A program made the position numbers and the translations under genes. DNA of 64,000 nucleotides from Kluyvera sichuanensis. GTDB taxonomy: Bacteria > Pseudomonadota > Gammaproteobacteria > Enterobacterales > Enterobacteriaceae. This document shows positions 62,168 through 64,000 of the stretch, in pieces; position 1 is the stretch's first letter, and the number at the start of each line of letters is the position of its first letter. The stretch lies in contig NZ_JABBJF010000002.1 of assembly GCF_014218705.1 (NCBI RefSeq), forward strand, positions 124,001-188,000, in the 5' to 3' direction. Under the pieces are notes generated by a model that was not told where the DNA came from, did no database searches, and saw nothing but the letters and a program-made list of their open reading frames with translations.

Positions 62168-63787
62168 TTAATGCTTTTTGATGTAGATATCTTTGGTGGA
62201 GAAATTCCCCAGGCGATCCGGCGCAAAACCGCCAACCCACGGTTTCACCAGGTGCGTACGCACATAGTGATAAACCGGAATGGCTGGTACATCGCGCGCC
62301 AGCAAATCTTCGGCTTTCTGGTAGTCACGTGCGCGCTGAGCGACATCTTGCGTTCTGGCCGCATCGCGCAGTGCCTCGTCGTAGTCCGGGTTGCTGTACT
62401 TTGCCGTATTCTCGCTGTCGCCGGTACGGAAGGTATTGAGGAACGTCGACGCATCATCGTAGTCCGCAATCCAGGCGTAGCGTACGACGTCAAAATTACC
62501 GGTATGCATCGCATCCAGCATGGTTTTCCATTCCTGATTTTGCAGCTTGGCTTCAACGCCGAGATTTTTCTTCCACATCGAGGCGGCGGCAATGGCTATA
62601 CGCTGATGCGATTCCGAGGTGTTGTACAGCAGATTGAATGACAGCGGGTGCGCTTCATTAAACCCGGCTTCCGCCAGCAGCTTTTTCGCCTCGGCCAGAC
62701 GCTTATCGCGCGGCCAGGAGGCGTATTCAGGCCCGTGCAGCTTCACGCCGCCAATATCTGGCTGGCTAATCACCCACGCCGGGCTCTGCCCCTGCCCCAA
62801 TACCTTGTCGGCGATAATGTCTTTATCCAGCGCCATATTCAGCGCACGACGCACGCGGGCATCGTTAAACGGCGGTTTCGTGGTGTTGAACTCATAGTAA
62901 TAGGTGGCCAGCTGCGGTTTAACGTCCACCTGATCGCCGAGCGTCTTTTTCAACTGGCTGAACTGGTTAATCGGTAAGGTATAAACGATATCGACTTCAC
63001 CCGCCTTGTAGCGGTTTACATCAGAAGCTTCAGAGCGGATAGGCAGATAGGTCACCTTATTGACCACCGTCTTCGTATTATCCCAGTAACGAGGATTGCG
63101 CTCGGCCACAATGCGCTCATTAACGACCCACTGTGAGAGCGTATAGGCTCCGCTGCCCACAAAGTGCTCTGGCTTCACCCATTTATCACCAAAGCGGCCG
63201 ATCAGGACTTTATCCAGCGGGACCATCGACGGGTGCGCGAGCATGGCGAGAAAAGCCGAGTTAGGCTGCGTCAGGGTCACTTCGATTGTGGTGTCGTTAA
63301 GCGCCTGCACACCGAGGGTATCCGGGGCTTTCTTGCCTAAGGCAATATCCGCCGCGTTCACAATATGCATATTGCCAGGATAGCTGGCGTAAGGGGATGC
63401 GGTGGCCGGGGTAACCAGACGTTGCCAACTCCAGACGACATCCTGCGCGGTAATTGCAGAGCCGTCGGACCAGGTAATCCCGGGGCGCAGGTGGAACGTC
63501 CAGACGGTGTTGTCTTTATTGTCCCAGGACTCCGCCAGCCTTGGCTCAATGCTGCCATCGGGTTTCACCGCCACCAGCCCGTCAAACAGATCGTTGAGGA
63601 TGTTAAACTCAACGTCGCTTTCCACTTTATGTGGGTCAAGCGAAGCTGGCTCATTGCCGTTGCCACGCACCAACTCCTGTTTGTCCGCCAATGCAGTACC
63701 TTCCGGTACGTTTGCAGCCTGTGCAGCACCGCTTAAACCTAGCGCCAGTAGCGCGATCGTGATGTTGTTATTGTGTTTTAATTTCAT
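62168..63787 (-). CDS. OppA/MppA-like periplasmic peptide-binding protein
   Basis: A 539-residue family 5 substrate-binding protein with a Sec signal peptide (cleaved near AQA-AN). It aligns well with MppA and OppA: AVPxGT-like VPEGTALADKQELVRGNGNEP, TWSDGSAITAQDVVWSWQRL (in part), ASMWKKNLGVEAKLQNQEWKT and YNTSESHQRIAIA. It should bind oligopeptides or murein tripeptide and deliver them to an Opp permease encoded elsewhere; no permease genes adjoin it. The ATG at 63787 has AAGG 8 nt upstream; in-frame starts at 63793 and further upstream are less favoured. Confidence 0.9.
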   Translation of the reverse strand: MKLKHNNNITIALLALGLSGAAQAANVPEGTALADKQELVRGNGNEPASLDPHKVESDVEFNILNDLFDGLVAVKPDGSIEPRLAESWDNKDNTVWTFHLRPGITWSDGSAITAQDVVWSWQRLVTPATASPYASYPGNMHIVNAADIALGKKAPDTLGVQALNDTTIEVTLTQPNSAFLAMLAHPSMVPLDKVLIGRFGDKWVKPEHFVGSGAYTLSQWVVNERIVAERNPRYWDNTKTVVNKVTYLPIRSEASDVNRYKAGEVDIVYTLPINQFSQLKKTLGDQVDVKPQLATYYYEFNTTKPPFNDARVRRALNMALDKDIIADKVLGQGQSPAWVISQPDIGGVKLHGPEYASWPRDKRLAEAKKLLAEAGFNEAHPLSFNLLYNTSESHQRIAIAAASMWKKNLGVEAKLQNQEWKTMLDAMHTGNFDVVRYAWIADYDDASTFLNTFRTGDSENTAKYSNPDYDEALRDAARTQDVAQRARDYQKAEDLLARDVPAIPVYHYVRTHLVKPWVGGFAPDRLGNFSTKDIYIKKH

Positions 63788-64000
63788 TTCCATTGCCTTG
63801 TCGTTATAACCCTCTTCACTCTTGGCATGAAGCGGTGATAACGCAAGGGCTTTCAACAACCTATAAGAGATTGATCTCGCTCTTTCTGGCTTTATTGATA
63901 GAATCTGTGACCGACCAGTAATACCCTGATTCGGCAGAGTAAAGATGGGTAAAATCATTTGGGAATAAAAGAGAGATTTCTTATTCTATGCCACTAATAA

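Noticed and set aside
1-64000. CRISPR array, prophage or insertion sequence
   Set aside because: No regularly spaced direct repeats, transposase, integrase or phage structural genes are visible; the only repeats are the BMC-H triplet and the CTC-rich palindromes.

Overview
The window is chromosomal DNA of an enterobacterium close to Klebsiella/Raoultella. This is inferred from GC-rich coding DNA, many genes that read almost like their E. coli counterparts (speF, potE, ansP, dsbG, a tRNA-Ser), and a type II choline-utilisation microcompartment locus of the kind best known from Klebsiella. An ornithine decarboxylase operon beside it fits K. aerogenes or Raoultella better than K. pneumoniae. No insertion sequence, integrase, phage gene or CRISPR array is visible.

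Layout. (1) 1-10989: the distal part of a choline-TMA-lyase (GRM2) microcompartment operon, all on +. It holds three near-identical BMC-H shell genes, CoA-acylating aldehyde dehydrogenase, BMC-P vertex protein, Fe-alcohol dehydrogenase, the long form of CutC, its activase CutD, a fourth BMC-H, a PduL-type phosphotransacylase, an unrecognised probable cargo protein, and two small multidrug-resistance (SMR) transporters. CutC makes trimethylamine and acetaldehyde; the aldehyde is split inside the shell to ethanol and acetyl-CoA/acetyl-phosphate. (2) 11052-15457 (-): speF-potE plus an ABM-fold gene. Upstream lies a 34-codon leader that matches the ornithine-sensing arrest peptide SpeFL, and a perfect FNR-type palindrome. 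(3) 15931-17526: a CSS/EAL c-di-GMP phosphodiesterase. (4) 17540-34577: a roughly 17-kb presumed organosulfur-scavenging cluster with two complete oligopeptide-type ABC importers bracketing flavin monooxygenases, a DszC/SfnB-like flavoenzyme and an Eis-like acetyltransferase. (5) 34596-44388: a methyltransferase, then a catabolic-looking cluster (SDR, two AraC regulators, NIPSNAP, Old-Yellow-Enzyme, ketosteroid-dehydrogenase-like flavoprotein) ending in a giant fusion of [2Fe-2S] ferredoxin, FAD/NAD reductase, GntR-type FCD domain and cytochrome P450. (6) 44671-47842: a Fur-box-preceded iron-siderophore ABC importer. (7) 48242-51821: small membrane proteins, a 14-TM MFS exporter and a glutaminase. 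(8) 52381-57449: a copper-tolerance Dsb operon scsA-scsB-scsC-dsbG and a divergent outer-membrane barrel gene. (9) 57492-63787: ansP, an unknown membrane protein, a LysR remnant, a lipoprotein, tRNA-Ser(UGA) and an OppA/MppA-like peptide-binding protein.

The items most worth a second look are the P450-FCD-reductase fusion with its neighbouring cluster and a shared 17-nt candidate operator, the SpeFL-like leader with substitutions near its arrest end, and the double-importer sulfur operon.
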